42,579 bases of DNA, from positions 2,387,372 to 2,429,950 of the forward strand of contig NZ_WHOY01000031.1 in NCBI RefSeq assembly GCF_009765445.1, written 5' to 3'. A program made the position numbers and the translations under genes. This stretch comes from Pantoea sp. BAV 3049 (lineage in GTDB: Bacteria; Pseudomonadota; Gammaproteobacteria; Enterobacterales; Enterobacteriaceae). Positions 23,291-31,473 of this stretch are shown here, piece after piece; position 1 is the first letter of the stretch, and each line of letters opens with the position of its first letter. Under the pieces are notes generated by a model. The model searched no databases and was not told the origin of the DNA. It worked only from the letters and a program-made list of their open reading frames with translations.

Positions 23291-25726
23291 ATGAAGCGAT
23301 TAAAATCATGGATTGCATGGCCGCTTATTTTAATTCAGGGCTGTCTGCCCCTGCTGACAATTGGCGCACAAATGCAATCGCCTTTTTCCTCTGATCGTGA
23401 AGACAACACATTATCTTATTCTGCGGCAATGACTCAGGGCGCACAGGCGCTGGCTTCTGACAGCGCGTCTGATGCTGCGCGTTCCCTTGCCACTGGTGCA
23501 GCATCAGGTGAAATTCAGCGCTGGCTCAGTCAGTTCGGCACGGCAAAGATCCAGCTGAATACGGACAGGCACGGCAGCTGGAGCCGCAGCAGCGCTGATA
23601 TGCTCGTTCCTCTCTATGACAATGGCGAGTCATTACTGTTTTTGCAGGGGGGCTTACGCAAACCCTCTGACCGTCTGACTGGTAACCTGGGCGCAGGTGT
23701 ACGTACATTCTGGCATAACGGCTGGATGTTCGGCGGCAACGTCTTTTTTGACGAGGATTTTACAGGTCACAACCGCCGGGTTGGTTTCGGCGGTGAGGCG
23801 TGGCGGGATTATCTGCGTCTGTCGGCCAATACGTACATCGGAACAACCAACTGGCACACGTCGCGCGACTATGACGGCAGCTGGCAGGAGAAGCCAGCTG
23901 ACGGATACGACATCCGGGCGCAGGCCTGGTTACCGGTTTATCCGCAGCTGGGCGGAAAGCTGGTATGGGAGCAGTATTACGGCGCTCAGGTAGCGTTATT
24001 TGATAAAGACCATCTGCAACGTAACCCACATGCCGTCACGGCTGGCGTTGAATATACACCAGTGCCGCTTGTCACGTTTGGTGTTGAGCAGAAACAGGGG
24101 CGCGGGGAACATGACACCCAGCTCTCGCTTGGGGTTAGCTGGCAGTTCGGCCATGACTGGCGCTGGCAGCTCGATCCTGCAAACGTCCAGGCGATGCGTA
24201 CCCTCGCGGGTAACCGCTATGACCTGGTAGATCGCAACAATGAAATAGTCATGCAGTACCGAAAGGCACCTGAGCAGGGGGTTGCACACCTTGCGCTGTC
24301 TGTTATTACCGATAACAGCCCTGCCGATGGAGTTACCCGGAACGTCCTCAGTGTTACTGCTACAAACCGCAGCGGGCAGCCCGTCAGAAATGCTCCGGTA
24401 AGCTGGACTGCAACAGGCGAGAACGTTGGCCTGTTGTCTTCATCAGTTACAGACAGTAACGGGCAGGCAAAGGTTATGCTGACCAGCGCTACTGTTCAGA
24501 CAGTATCAGTGACCGCGCAAAGCGGCAGCGTTTCAGCCACCCAGAGCAGCCATTTTGTGGCGGTGGTCGTCAGTCAGATTGTCCTGAACGTGATACAGGA
24601 TAATGCCCCTGCTGACGGCAGCAGTACGAACGTGGTTGAGGCAACGCTTACCGACTCTGGCGGTCGTCCGGTATCGGGGCAAAAGGTATCCTGGGGCGTA
24701 TCCGGAAGCGTGACGCTGACCGGGGCATCAGGTGAATCAGACAGCAATGGTAAGGCAGTGGCGCGACTTTCCTCTCTGACGGCGGGCAATGCTGCGGTGA
24801 CGGCAAAAACGGGAAGCCTGAGGGCTGACGGTACTGTTCATTTTGCTGACTCAGGAGACGGGGCCGCTGCAAACAGCAGCATGACTGAACTCACAGTTAC
24901 CAGCGGGGCTAAAGCGTCCGGGAGTGATGCCAACACGGCGACGGCTACCGTTAAGGATGATCAGGGTAATATCCTGGCGGATACCGCCGTCACGTTCAGC
25001 GTGACGGGCAGTGCAAAACTCAGCGCCACTACCGTAAAAACGGACGCAAAAGGGCAGGCGCAGGTGACGCTGACCAGTACGCAGGCTGAAACCGTCAACG
25101 TTACTGCCACGCTTGCAAATGGCAACAGCGCGACAAAAGCCAGCACGTTTGTGGTCGACCTTGACAGCGCTGTTATGGCCCTGACTTCAACGTCTGGAGC
25201 ACTGGCGAACGGCATCGATGCAAACACTGTGACAGTCACGCTGACTGATAAAAATGGTCAGCCTTTAAGCGGCCAGGCTGTGAATTTCTCAACTGAGGGA
25301 AGCGCGGTTCTGTCTTCAGCCAGTGCGGTGACTGACAGTAACGGTAAAGTTGTTATCAGCGTGACGGATACTTCAGGCGAATATGTCAATGTTACGGCGA
25401 CAATTGCAAACGGAGCAAGCAAAGAGGCCCGGTTATTTTTTCAAAGTACATATATAAAAGAAATTGTGGTGAATACACCTAATCCGCTGGCGGGTGTTTA
25501 TGTCACAGTTTATGCGCTGATTGTGGATTTAAATCAGAAACCAGTGAGTGGTGAAACAGTGACGTTTTCTGTCACGGGAAATGCAAAACTAACTACATCA
25601 GCTCAACCAACAACAGGTTCAAACGGTCATGCAGTCATTAAACTCACAAATGACGTTGCTGAAACCGTTACGTTAACAGCGACACATAACGGGTTTAGTG
25701 AATCGACAAATATTACATTCAATTAA
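23291..25726 (+). CDS. Inverse autotransporter adhesin (intimin/invasin-like)
   Basis: 811 aa. Signal region MKRLKSWIAWPLILIQGCLP, then the inverse-autotransporter beta-barrel (about residues 60-335: ADMLVPLYDNGESLLFLQGG, NVFFDEDFTGHNRRVGFGGE, GVSWQFGHDWRWQLDP) and five Ig-like Big_1 repeats of about 95 residues marked by DNSPADG or DANT and TDSNGQA/K. There is no LysM domain and no C-terminal lectin cap, unlike intimin. The extracellular rod would project from the outer membrane. AAAAGGACTTATCT precedes the ATG. It has its own region between two terminators. Confidence 0.93.
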   Translation: MKRLKSWIAWPLILIQGCLPLLTIGAQMQSPFSSDREDNTLSYSAAMTQGAQALASDSASDAARSLATGAASGEIQRWLSQFGTAKIQLNTDRHGSWSRSSADMLVPLYDNGESLLFLQGGLRKPSDRLTGNLGAGVRTFWHNGWMFGGNVFFDEDFTGHNRRVGFGGEAWRDYLRLSANTYIGTTNWHTSRDYDGSWQEKPADGYDIRAQAWLPVYPQLGGKLVWEQYYGAQVALFDKDHLQRNPHAVTAGVEYTPVPLVTFGVEQKQGRGEHDTQLSLGVSWQFGHDWRWQLDPANVQAMRTLAGNRYDLVDRNNEIVMQYRKAPEQGVAHLALSVITDNSPADGVTRNVLSVTATNRSGQPVRNAPVSWTATGENVGLLSSSVTDSNGQAKVMLTSATVQTVSVTAQSGSVSATQSSHFVAVVVSQIVLNVIQDNAPADGSSTNVVEATLTDSGGRPVSGQKVSWGVSGSVTLTGASGESDSNGKAVARLSSLTAGNAAVTAKTGSLRADGTVHFADSGDGAAANSSMTELTVTSGAKASGSDANTATATVKDDQGNILADTAVTFSVTGSAKLSATTVKTDAKGQAQVTLTSTQAETVNVTATLANGNSATKASTFVVDLDSAVMALTSTSGALANGIDANTVTVTLTDKNGQPLSGQAVNFSTEGSAVLSSASAVTDSNGKVVISVTDTSGEYVNVTATIANGASKEARLFFQSTYIKEIVVNTPNPLAGVYVTVYALIVDLNQKPVSGETVTFSVTGNAKLTTSAQPTTGSNGHAVIKLTNDVAETVTLTATHNGFSESTNITFN

Positions 25727-25733
25727 TCTGTGT

Positions 25734-25756
25734 GGGGCGTAATGCCCCGCATTTTT
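25734..25756 (+). terminator. Intrinsic terminator after the invasin-like gene
   Basis: GGGGC-GTAAT-GCCCC stem (25734-25748) followed shortly by TTTTT. Confidence 0.8.
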
Positions 25757-25767
25757 AAGGGTAAATT

Positions 25768-26079
25768 ATGACTTTTAAAAAAGGATTTATTGCGCCGCCC
25801 TGGCCGCATACTAAAGGCGACTCTATCAGTGCAGACAGTCTTATAGAACGCGCTGAAAAAAAAGCCATTCAAAGCTGTGGTCTGTATTATGAGATTTACG
25901 AATATCGTACTCTCTGCGCCTTAAAAACCTTGCTTGATAAATTATCCTCTGAAGATGCAATAACCTTTCTTTGTGCTGCACACCAGAGAGGTTTTGAAGT
26001 GACGGAAAGCGCCATAAGTGAAAGCCGTCAGTTTTATGATGAAAAAATAGATGAAATAAAGAACAACCTCAGGACTTGA
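25768..26079 (+). CDS. Unknown helical protein upstream of the PcfJ-like gene
   Basis: 103 aa starting MTFKKGFIAPPWPHTKGDSI. It is mainly helical (ALKTLLDKLSSEDAITFLCA, ESRQFYDEKIDEIKNNL) with no signal peptide. AAGGGTAAATT precedes the ATG. Its stop is 4 bases before the PcfJ-like gene, so the two are probably co-transcribed and may act together. I do not recognise it. Confidence 0.65.
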   Translation: MTFKKGFIAPPWPHTKGDSISADSLIERAEKKAIQSCGLYYEIYEYRTLCALKTLLDKLSSEDAITFLCAAHQRGFEVTESAISESRQFYDEKIDEIKNNLRT

Positions 26080-26083
26080 TACT

Positions 26084-27778
26084 ATGCGGAAAATAACGGA
26101 CGTACTGACGTGCAGTAACCGGGATTTGTCGCTGCATGATTTTTTTTGTTTATGTCGTGATTCAGGTGTTTTCAGGTTAGTGGAAAAAAAGGAGGATGAT
26201 AAATTCATCACTATTTGTATTTGTGGGGTTTTCAGGATTCAGCGGAATAAAAAGACAAATTCTGTCACTCAGTGGATTTTGTATGATGAATGGAAAAAAA
26301 GAAAAGAACTTCCCGTCTTTATCTCACTTTTCTGGTCTCCCTCTGACAGTTTTAGAATGAATGACTGGCTGGATGAGGCTGTAAAACACGTTTTGAAATA
26401 CGTAACCAGTAATGGATACCGTATTCACTGTGAATCACAGCTTTTCCGCGTCAGAAACTGGAGGACACTGGATACATATTTCATTGAGACAATGTTTCCG
26501 GATGAAGTAAAAAATTGCTTTGCAGGGAGCTTATGCAATGAACTGGGTTTTAAAAACGTTATTTGTTCAGAAGAAACCAGACACACCAGACAGAAATGGA
26601 ATAACCTTTATAAGGAAGTCCAGCAAAAAATAACACAGCGGGCCTGGAAATTTATCAGTATTGAAACCAGAACTGCCGCATCAAAGTTACTCAGCAAACA
26701 TATCTGGCTTATGATAGATAAGCCCACATTCTCATATTTTGCAAAATCATGTTATTGCTCAATGACGCATGATGCACTTATCCATTCCAGCTTTGCAAAA
26801 TATATTAACTTCTCCCGAAAAATTACCTTTACTAAAGGCGTGGATTTTGGGGGGCTTTGGCCTATGGTTAGCTTATTAACTGAGACTAAAGATAGCAGGA
26901 AATTCATACTTAAAGGGAAAACGCGGGAGTTATATGATTTACTCCCTGTAAAACAGTTGACTTATGGTGATTTTAAATCATTACGCCATTCTGCCTTTTC
27001 TCTGACAACATCTTTTAAAAAAAGGTTTTTAAACCATCATCATCATTTAATCCCTCTTGCTGTTAAATTTATCAGGAATCCACTGGTAAAATGTTATCCG
27101 GTTAAAGTGATTAACCAAACGCTAATTTTTTTTGAAAGAATTTTTTACGATTATTTTGATGGTGAAGTTGTTACACAGCAGAATCAGGAGGACGCCTTAC
27201 GTATCTGTAATAAGTGGCTGGAGTATCACCAGGATATGTTTAAAAACATTGGTTATCGTGGTCAGGAGCAAAGATGGGAAACAGAAGCCAATCACCTCAG
27301 TCATGCGCTGGACTGGTATGTCCGTTCTGAACCTGCGATACATAAAAATCAGACGTGGTCGTCTTTCTGGCGTCTCTCACAGGAGTGGACACGGCGTCTC
27401 AGAAATGACAACGAATGGGATGGCGAGTTAAATGTCGCCATTCCTGAATGGCAGGGAACAGGGGTTAACTGGAAGGAGATATATTCTGACGTTAATGAAA
27501 TAACAACCTTCAAAGATTTATGCCGTGAAGGTGGGGAAATGGAGCACTGTATTGCCAGCTACGCTGACTTGTGCGCATCCGGTCGTTATCTTGCTTTTTC
27601 TGTATTACACAATAATGAGCGGGCAACTCTTGGATTATCCAGAATAGAACAAACAATCCTGTATCGGTTTGACCAGATGCGTGGAATAAATAATGAAGCT
27701 GTTTCGCGCTCAATGTTAATTAAAGGCAAAAAAATACTCAAAGAAGTTAATCATCTCATAGCAAAAAAAAGGACTTAA
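26084..27778 (+). CDS. PcfJ-like protein
   Basis: 564 aa. Residues about 475-545 (FKDLCREGGEMEHCIASYAD, LCASGRYLAFSVLHNNERAT, LYRFDQMRGINNEAV) match the PcfJ-type domain, whose pattern is MxHCV..Y...C..G followed by a beta strand pair and a Q..G..N motif. The N-terminal 450 residues are basic, aromatic-rich and unfamiliar. PcfJ was named in the pCF10 transfer region, but its biochemical role is not established to my knowledge. One base separates it from topB. Lower GC than its neighbours suggests a separate history. Confidence 0.75.
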   Translation: MRKITDVLTCSNRDLSLHDFFCLCRDSGVFRLVEKKEDDKFITICICGVFRIQRNKKTNSVTQWILYDEWKKRKELPVFISLFWSPSDSFRMNDWLDEAVKHVLKYVTSNGYRIHCESQLFRVRNWRTLDTYFIETMFPDEVKNCFAGSLCNELGFKNVICSEETRHTRQKWNNLYKEVQQKITQRAWKFISIETRTAASKLLSKHIWLMIDKPTFSYFAKSCYCSMTHDALIHSSFAKYINFSRKITFTKGVDFGGLWPMVSLLTETKDSRKFILKGKTRELYDLLPVKQLTYGDFKSLRHSAFSLTTSFKKRFLNHHHHLIPLAVKFIRNPLVKCYPVKVINQTLIFFERIFYDYFDGEVVTQQNQEDALRICNKWLEYHQDMFKNIGYRGQEQRWETEANHLSHALDWYVRSEPAIHKNQTWSSFWRLSQEWTRRLRNDNEWDGELNVAIPEWQGTGVNWKEIYSDVNEITTFKDLCREGGEMEHCIASYADLCASGRYLAFSVLHNNERATLGLSRIEQTILYRFDQMRGINNEAVSRSMLIKGKKILKEVNHLIAKKRT

Positions 27779-27779
27779 A

Positions 27780-29930
27780 ATGAAACTTTATATCGCTGAA
27801 AAACCTACTGTCGCAAAAGACATTGTTGAAGCTCTTGGTGGCAACTTTAGCCGCAGGGATGGTTATTTCGAATCATCCGGCGCGTTAGTATCCTGGTGCG
27901 TCGGACACGTTGTAGAATCCATACCACCCGAAGCCTACGATCCGGCCTATAAAGCATGGGCATTAGATACGCTTCCGCTGAAGCTGTTCCCGATTAAATA
28001 CCAGCCCAAAGAATCAACTGCTAAACAGGTAAGCGTCCTTAAAACCCTGATTAACCGTTCTGATGTTAAAACAGTTGTTCACTGCGGCGATCCGGATGAT
28101 GAAGGCCAGCTGCTTGTTGAAGAAATTTTGCAGTTTTCCGGGAACCGGCATCCGGTTAAGCGGGTTCTTATCAATGACAACACGCTCCCCGCAGTACAGA
28201 AATCCCTGAACAGCGAACGGGATAACAGCGAGTTCCAGGGCTTTTACCGTAAAGCCCTGGCCCGGAGCGCTGCTGATGCCATCTATGGTTTCAGTATGAC
28301 CCGCGCTTACACGGTAACGGCACAGAAGAACGGTTTTAAAGGTGTGTTACCTGTTGGCAGGGTGCAGACGCCCACGCTTGGCCTGGTGGTTCGTCGCTGG
28401 AAGGCGAACAAGAGCCACAGCAAGAGTTTTTTCTATACGCTCGATGGATTGTTTGGCTTTGCTGATGCCAACCTCACAGCGCGTTTCAAGACGCCTGACA
28501 GCGCCCCGGTCGATGATAAAGGGCGGGTTCTCCAGCGTGGCTGGATTGAAGAGGTAGCCGCCGCAGTGAAGGGGAAAAATGCCAGGGTAAGCGCTGCTGC
28601 CGTTAAACCCCGCGAACGGGACCCGGCCCTGCCCTTTAACCTCAATAAATTGCAGCAGCAAATGAGCCGCCAGCACGGACTTTCAGCAGCAAAAACGCTT
28701 GAAATTACTCAGCAGCTGCGCGAGAAGTATCGCGCTATCACTTATAACCGGTCTGACTGCTCATACCTTTCAGATGAACAGTATGCTGAAGCGCCTGAAC
28801 TGGTGGCGGCACTTACCGCCTCTCCGGCGTTCTCTGATGCTGTTACGGATACGTCAATCAGAAGCAAGGCTTTCGATTCATCAAAGGTCAAGGCGCATAC
28901 CGGGATAATCCCCACCCGTAGCATTCCGGATTTAACAGCAATGACCGAAAATGAACGCAACGTTTATCTGGCCGTAGCAAAGCAGTACCTGATCCAGTTT
29001 ATGCCGCCTTACCGTTTTGAAGAGGCCACGGCGACAATTGAGGTTAACGATTATTTGTTTAACTGCCGCGCCACGAAGGAAACGGATAAGGGCTGGGAAG
29101 GCTGGCTGAAGCCAGCAAAAGAGACGGCGGGTGATGATGAAGAACCTGAATCCTCTTTTGAGGCAGTAAGCAGGCTGACTGAAGGCACGGAAGGTCAATG
29201 TGAATCAACAACGGTGAATGAAAAAGAAACCACGCCGCCAAAGCTGTTTGATGAAGCCAGCCTGTTAAACGCCATGACCCGCATTGCTGATTATGTCGAT
29301 AATCCGGAAATTAAAGCCCTGCTCCGGGAAAAAGATAAAGACGATAATCAGGCTAATGGTTCCATTGGTACTGAAGCAACCCGCGCAACAATTATTGAAA
29401 ATCTCAAAAAACGCCTGATATCCGTAGAAAAAGGAAAGCTGATCCCTACTGAAACAGGTCTGGCCCTTTTTGATGCCCTGCCAGATGTGGCAACGCAACC
29501 TGATATGACGGCGTTGTGGTTTGCAAGGCAGCAGTTAATTGAAAATGGAGATCTGGATGTTGAACAGTTTATTAACGAGCTGTACAACGATATCACACGC
29601 CTGGTAAGTGATATCAGGATTGATAACCTTCCCGTTACTGAGAGCACACAGGAAGGTCAGTCTGACAGGCTTACGTCGCCCTGCCCTGAATGTGGTAAAC
29701 AGATTGTTGTTCGTCCTAAGCTGTTTGCGTGTACCGGATGCGGGTTTAAAATATGGTCTGTAGTCTGCGAAAAGAAAATCACCGTTAATCAGGCTGAGGC
29801 ATTAATCAGCAAGGGTAAAACAGCACTGATAAAGGGATTCAAGAAAAAAGATGGTGAGAAATTTGATGCTGCTTTAGTGCTCAAGGATAAAAAAACCGGA
29901 GCAATCGGGTTTGAATCTCCTAAAAAATAG
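27780..29930 (+). CDS. topB: DNA topoisomerase III (TraE/TopB type)
   Basis: 716 aa. TOPRIM domain with E7 (LYIAEKPTVA) and CGDPDDEGQLLVEE; the catalytic tyrosine is Tyr322 in AITYNRSDCSYLS. A C-terminal zinc-ribbon motif CPECGK..ACTGCGFKIW is near residue 640. It decatenates and relaxes single-stranded DNA substrates; plasmid forms such as TraE of RP4 are found in transfer regions. The start follows the upstream stop by one base. Confidence 0.93.
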   Translation: MKLYIAEKPTVAKDIVEALGGNFSRRDGYFESSGALVSWCVGHVVESIPPEAYDPAYKAWALDTLPLKLFPIKYQPKESTAKQVSVLKTLINRSDVKTVVHCGDPDDEGQLLVEEILQFSGNRHPVKRVLINDNTLPAVQKSLNSERDNSEFQGFYRKALARSAADAIYGFSMTRAYTVTAQKNGFKGVLPVGRVQTPTLGLVVRRWKANKSHSKSFFYTLDGLFGFADANLTARFKTPDSAPVDDKGRVLQRGWIEEVAAAVKGKNARVSAAAVKPRERDPALPFNLNKLQQQMSRQHGLSAAKTLEITQQLREKYRAITYNRSDCSYLSDEQYAEAPELVAALTASPAFSDAVTDTSIRSKAFDSSKVKAHTGIIPTRSIPDLTAMTENERNVYLAVAKQYLIQFMPPYRFEEATATIEVNDYLFNCRATKETDKGWEGWLKPAKETAGDDEEPESSFEAVSRLTEGTEGQCESTTVNEKETTPPKLFDEASLLNAMTRIADYVDNPEIKALLREKDKDDNQANGSIGTEATRATIIENLKKRLISVEKGKLIPTETGLALFDALPDVATQPDMTALWFARQQLIENGDLDVEQFINELYNDITRLVSDIRIDNLPVTESTQEGQSDRLTSPCPECGKQIVVRPKLFACTGCGFKIWSVVCEKKITVNQAEALISKGKTALIKGFKKKDGEKFDAALVLKDKKTGAIGFESPKK

Positions 29931-29973
29931 GGTTTACTTTCCGTATTATTTACATCAAAAAAAAGGATAGATG

Positions 29974-30399
29974 ATGACTGAAGAATATGATGTTATTCGC
30001 CGCGTGTTGGGTAATATTCGCTCTGCTCGTGTCTTTGCGCGTGATTGCGATTTTGAGCTGCTTACGGATATTCACGACAAGCTGGGCGTGGTTATTGAAG
30101 AACGCCGCGCCGACGCCGAACGCGAAGCGGAAGAACGCAGGGCACGTGACATCAAGCGTCAGGAACTGCTGGAGCTAATCAATACCGAAGGTTTCAGCAT
30201 TCAGGAATTGCTGGGCGATGCGCCAGCTGGAGCGACAAAGAAAAAATCTGGCGGCACCGTTGCGCCTAAATATCAGTATGTGGAAAACGGCGTACAGCAA
30301 ACCTGGTCAGGTCGTGGCCGCAAACCTAAACCTATTCAGGAAGCGCTGGACGCTGGCCGCAAGCTGGAAGAGTTTTTGATCCCCGGCGTGAAATCCTGA
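29974..30399 (+). CDS. H-NS family nucleoid protein
   Basis: 141 aa. The N-terminal half is a helical oligomerisation domain (RRVLGNIRSARVFARDCDFE, LLTDIHDKLGVVIEERRADA). The C-terminal DNA-binding domain has KYQYVENGVQQTWSGRGRKP, the AT-minor-groove loop of H-NS (here GRGRKP). Plasmid H-NS proteins silence AT-rich genes and reduce the burden of a new plasmid. AGGATAG sits before tandem ATGs at 29971 and 29974; spacing favours 29974. Confidence 0.9.
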   Translation: MTEEYDVIRRVLGNIRSARVFARDCDFELLTDIHDKLGVVIEERRADAEREAEERRARDIKRQELLELINTEGFSIQELLGDAPAGATKKKSGGTVAPKYQYVENGVQQTWSGRGRKPKPIQEALDAGRKLEEFLIPGVKS

Positions 30400-30420
30400 T
30401 CCCCGCGAGCCCCCTTTAAA

Positions 30421-30444
30421 ATAAGCGGCATTACTGCCGCTTAT
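30421..30444 (+). terminator. Probable terminator of the hns-like gene
   Basis: Perfect 10-bp stem ATAAGCGGCA / TGCCGCTTAT with loop TTAC, 22 bp past the stop. Only a weak T-rich tail (CCCTTC) follows. Confidence 0.6.
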
Positions 30445-30488
30445 CCCTTCATAAGTCCTGTTCCTCATCCATTCCCCCTTTTCTAAAT

Positions 30489-30716
30489 TGCCAGCAAACC
30501 GGCGCGCCGGTCGCGGCTGCAGCCCGCCAGAATGCCAGCAAAATCGGTTGAACCTGCTGAAGTTATAGTTTTCAATATCCATTGCGGAGACTGTGATCGG
30601 GCTTTGAGTGAAGTCTGACTGCCAGCAAATTATGATTGCCGGCGCGATTGGCTATCGTAAAAATGCCAGCATAATCTCATCCGGATCACCGCAGCGGCAC
30701 CGAAAATGACAGCAAA
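30489..30716 (+). repeat. Five phased TGCCAGCAAA direct repeats
   Basis: Copies at 30489, 30533, 30620, 30664 (TGCCAGCATA) and 30707 (TGACAGCAAA). The steps are 44, 87, 44 and 43 bp, so all fall on a lattice of about 43.5 bp with one vacant place. They end 11 bp before the ATG of the next gene. This looks like a binding array for its product: an operator, a centromere or both. Confidence 0.75.
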
Positions 30717-30727
30717 ATAGGTTTATT

Positions 30728-31003
30728 ATGGGAAATTACACAATCAGGACAAATGACCAGGAAGACACTGCTATCCGTAAAGCACAGGAGCACATCGGGG
30801 CCGCATCGGTCAGCAAGGCCTTCATGACGGCCATACTTGATCACGAGCGCAACCGCGAAGAGATAATGCAACTCAGACAGTCACTCGCACAGGCACAGAC
30901 CAGAAACCAGGAGCTGGCAAATGCCGTACTGCGGTTTCAGTCAAGCATGTCAGAAATGTTTGATCTGGCAGGAACAGCAGGCAAAAAAAAACCCGACTGG
31001 TGA
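30728..31003 (+). CDS. Small DNA-binding protein (ribbon-helix-helix-like) with coiled-coil tail
   Basis: 91 aa. The N-terminus (NYTIRTNDQEDTAIRKAQEH, GAASVSKAFMTAI) has the strand-helix-helix pattern of RHH proteins. Residues 45-80 form a coiled coil (REEIMQLRQSLAQAQTRNQE). The five phased repeats directly upstream are the likely binding sites. Stability or transfer control, as with StbA or ParR proteins, is inference. Its stop lies within a bidirectional terminator. Confidence 0.7.
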   Translation: MGNYTIRTNDQEDTAIRKAQEHIGAASVSKAFMTAILDHERNREEIMQLRQSLAQAQTRNQELANAVLRFQSSMSEMFDLAGTAGKKKPDW

Positions 31004-31017
31004 GATCGGGATTTTTC
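30985..31017. terminator. Bidirectional intrinsic terminator
   Basis: CCCGA / TCGGG stem flanked by A-runs on the left and T-runs on the right, so it terminates on both strands. It ends the gene at 30728-31003 on plus and the putative AgrB-like RNA on minus. Confidence 0.8.
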
Positions 31018-31042
31018 TTTTCGCTCCGACTCAAGAAGAGGA

Positions 31043-31074
31043 CTCTGACCGGAGTGGAACTGTTTCTGACTAAC
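31043..31074. repeat. Direct repeat of the dinQ/agr locus, copy 1
   Basis: 32 bp beginning CTCTGACCGGAGTGG and ending TTTCTGACTAAC. It matches 31234-31265 with two mismatches; the last 24 bp are identical. Confidence 0.85.
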
Positions 31075-31127
31075 GTATTAATGTTACGCCGGAGCATTGA
31101 TAAATGCAATCGCTGAGGATATAGGGG

Positions 31128-31133
31128 TATAAT
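31128..31133 (+). promoter_or_regulatory. -10 box of the DinQ-like toxin transcript
   Basis: Perfect TATAAT, with no good -35 at 17 bp. The predicted start is near 31140, followed at once by the hairpin GGTTAGCT (31139-31146) / AGCTAACC (31166-31173). I found no LexA box (CTGT-N8-ACAG). Confidence 0.55.
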
Positions 31134-31233
31134 CATCGGGTTAGCTCTTCTGACTGTTTCGCTTCAGCTAACCGCCCAGCGGTATGAACGCATTCAAGCC
31201 CTGGCCGGGTTACGGGTGGTGCCGGATCTGGTG

Positions 31234-31265
31234 CTCTGGCTGGAGTGGAACTGTTTCTGACTAAC
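31234..31265. repeat. Direct repeat of the dinQ/agr locus, copy 2 (antisense target)
   Basis: Second copy of the 32-bp repeat. It lies in the 5' untranslated leader of the toxin mRNA, about 75 bp before the start codon. Confidence 0.85.
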
Positions 31266-31339
31266 ACCGGAGATAAGCCACCGTGACAGGCAGTGTAAGA
31301 GTAAGCGGTAGTGTTCTCACTCCATTTATGGAGAAACGG

Positions 31340-31423
31340 ATGATTGATAAAGCAATCATCGTTCTTGGAGCGTTAATCGCGCTTCTTGAGCTGATCCGCT
31401 ACCTGCTTCAGTTACTGAGCTGA
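31340..31423 (+). CDS. dinQ: DinQ-like membrane toxin peptide
   Basis: 27 aa: MIDKAIIVLGALIALLELIR then YLLQLLS. This is almost the E. coli DinQ peptide as I remember it, differing near Arg20 and at the last residue. It is a single transmembrane helix that depolarises the inner membrane when overproduced. AGAAACGG precedes the ATG. With the antisense RNA it forms a type I toxin-antitoxin module, probably for plasmid maintenance. Confidence 0.85.
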   Translation: MIDKAIIVLGALIALLELIRYLLQLLS

Positions 31424-31439
31424 TAGCGGAAACGTAATT

Positions 31440-31468
31440 AAGGCCGGGGGTTAACCACCTTCGGCCTT
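31440..31468. terminator. Hairpin between dinQ and the relaxase gene
   Basis: AAGGCCG (31440-31446) / CGGCCTT (31462-31468) with GGTTAACC inside. It separates the converging dinQ and relaxase transcripts. The T-run is short. Confidence 0.55.
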
Positions 31469-31473
31469 TAACA

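Larger units (their letters stand above)
30983..31074 (-). ncRNA. AgrB-like antisense RNA of the DinQ-type toxin
   Basis: On the minus strand TTGCAT, 17 bases, TAACAT forms a plausible promoter giving a start near 31074. The RNA would run about 90 nt to the terminator at 30985-31017. Its first 32 nt come from one copy (31043-31074) of a direct repeat whose other copy (31234-31265) lies in the toxin mRNA leader, so the two RNAs are complementary over about 30 nt. This is the layout known for agrB/dinQ in E. coli. Confidence 0.7.

Noticed and set aside
21804..25726. Adhesins as a recent insertion by a mobile element
   Set aside because: No transposase, terminal inverted repeats or target duplications are visible around them.
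31100..31340. LexA box upstream of the DinQ-like toxin
   Set aside because: No CTGT-N8-ACAG match on either strand; the nearest candidate near 31154 lacks the second half.
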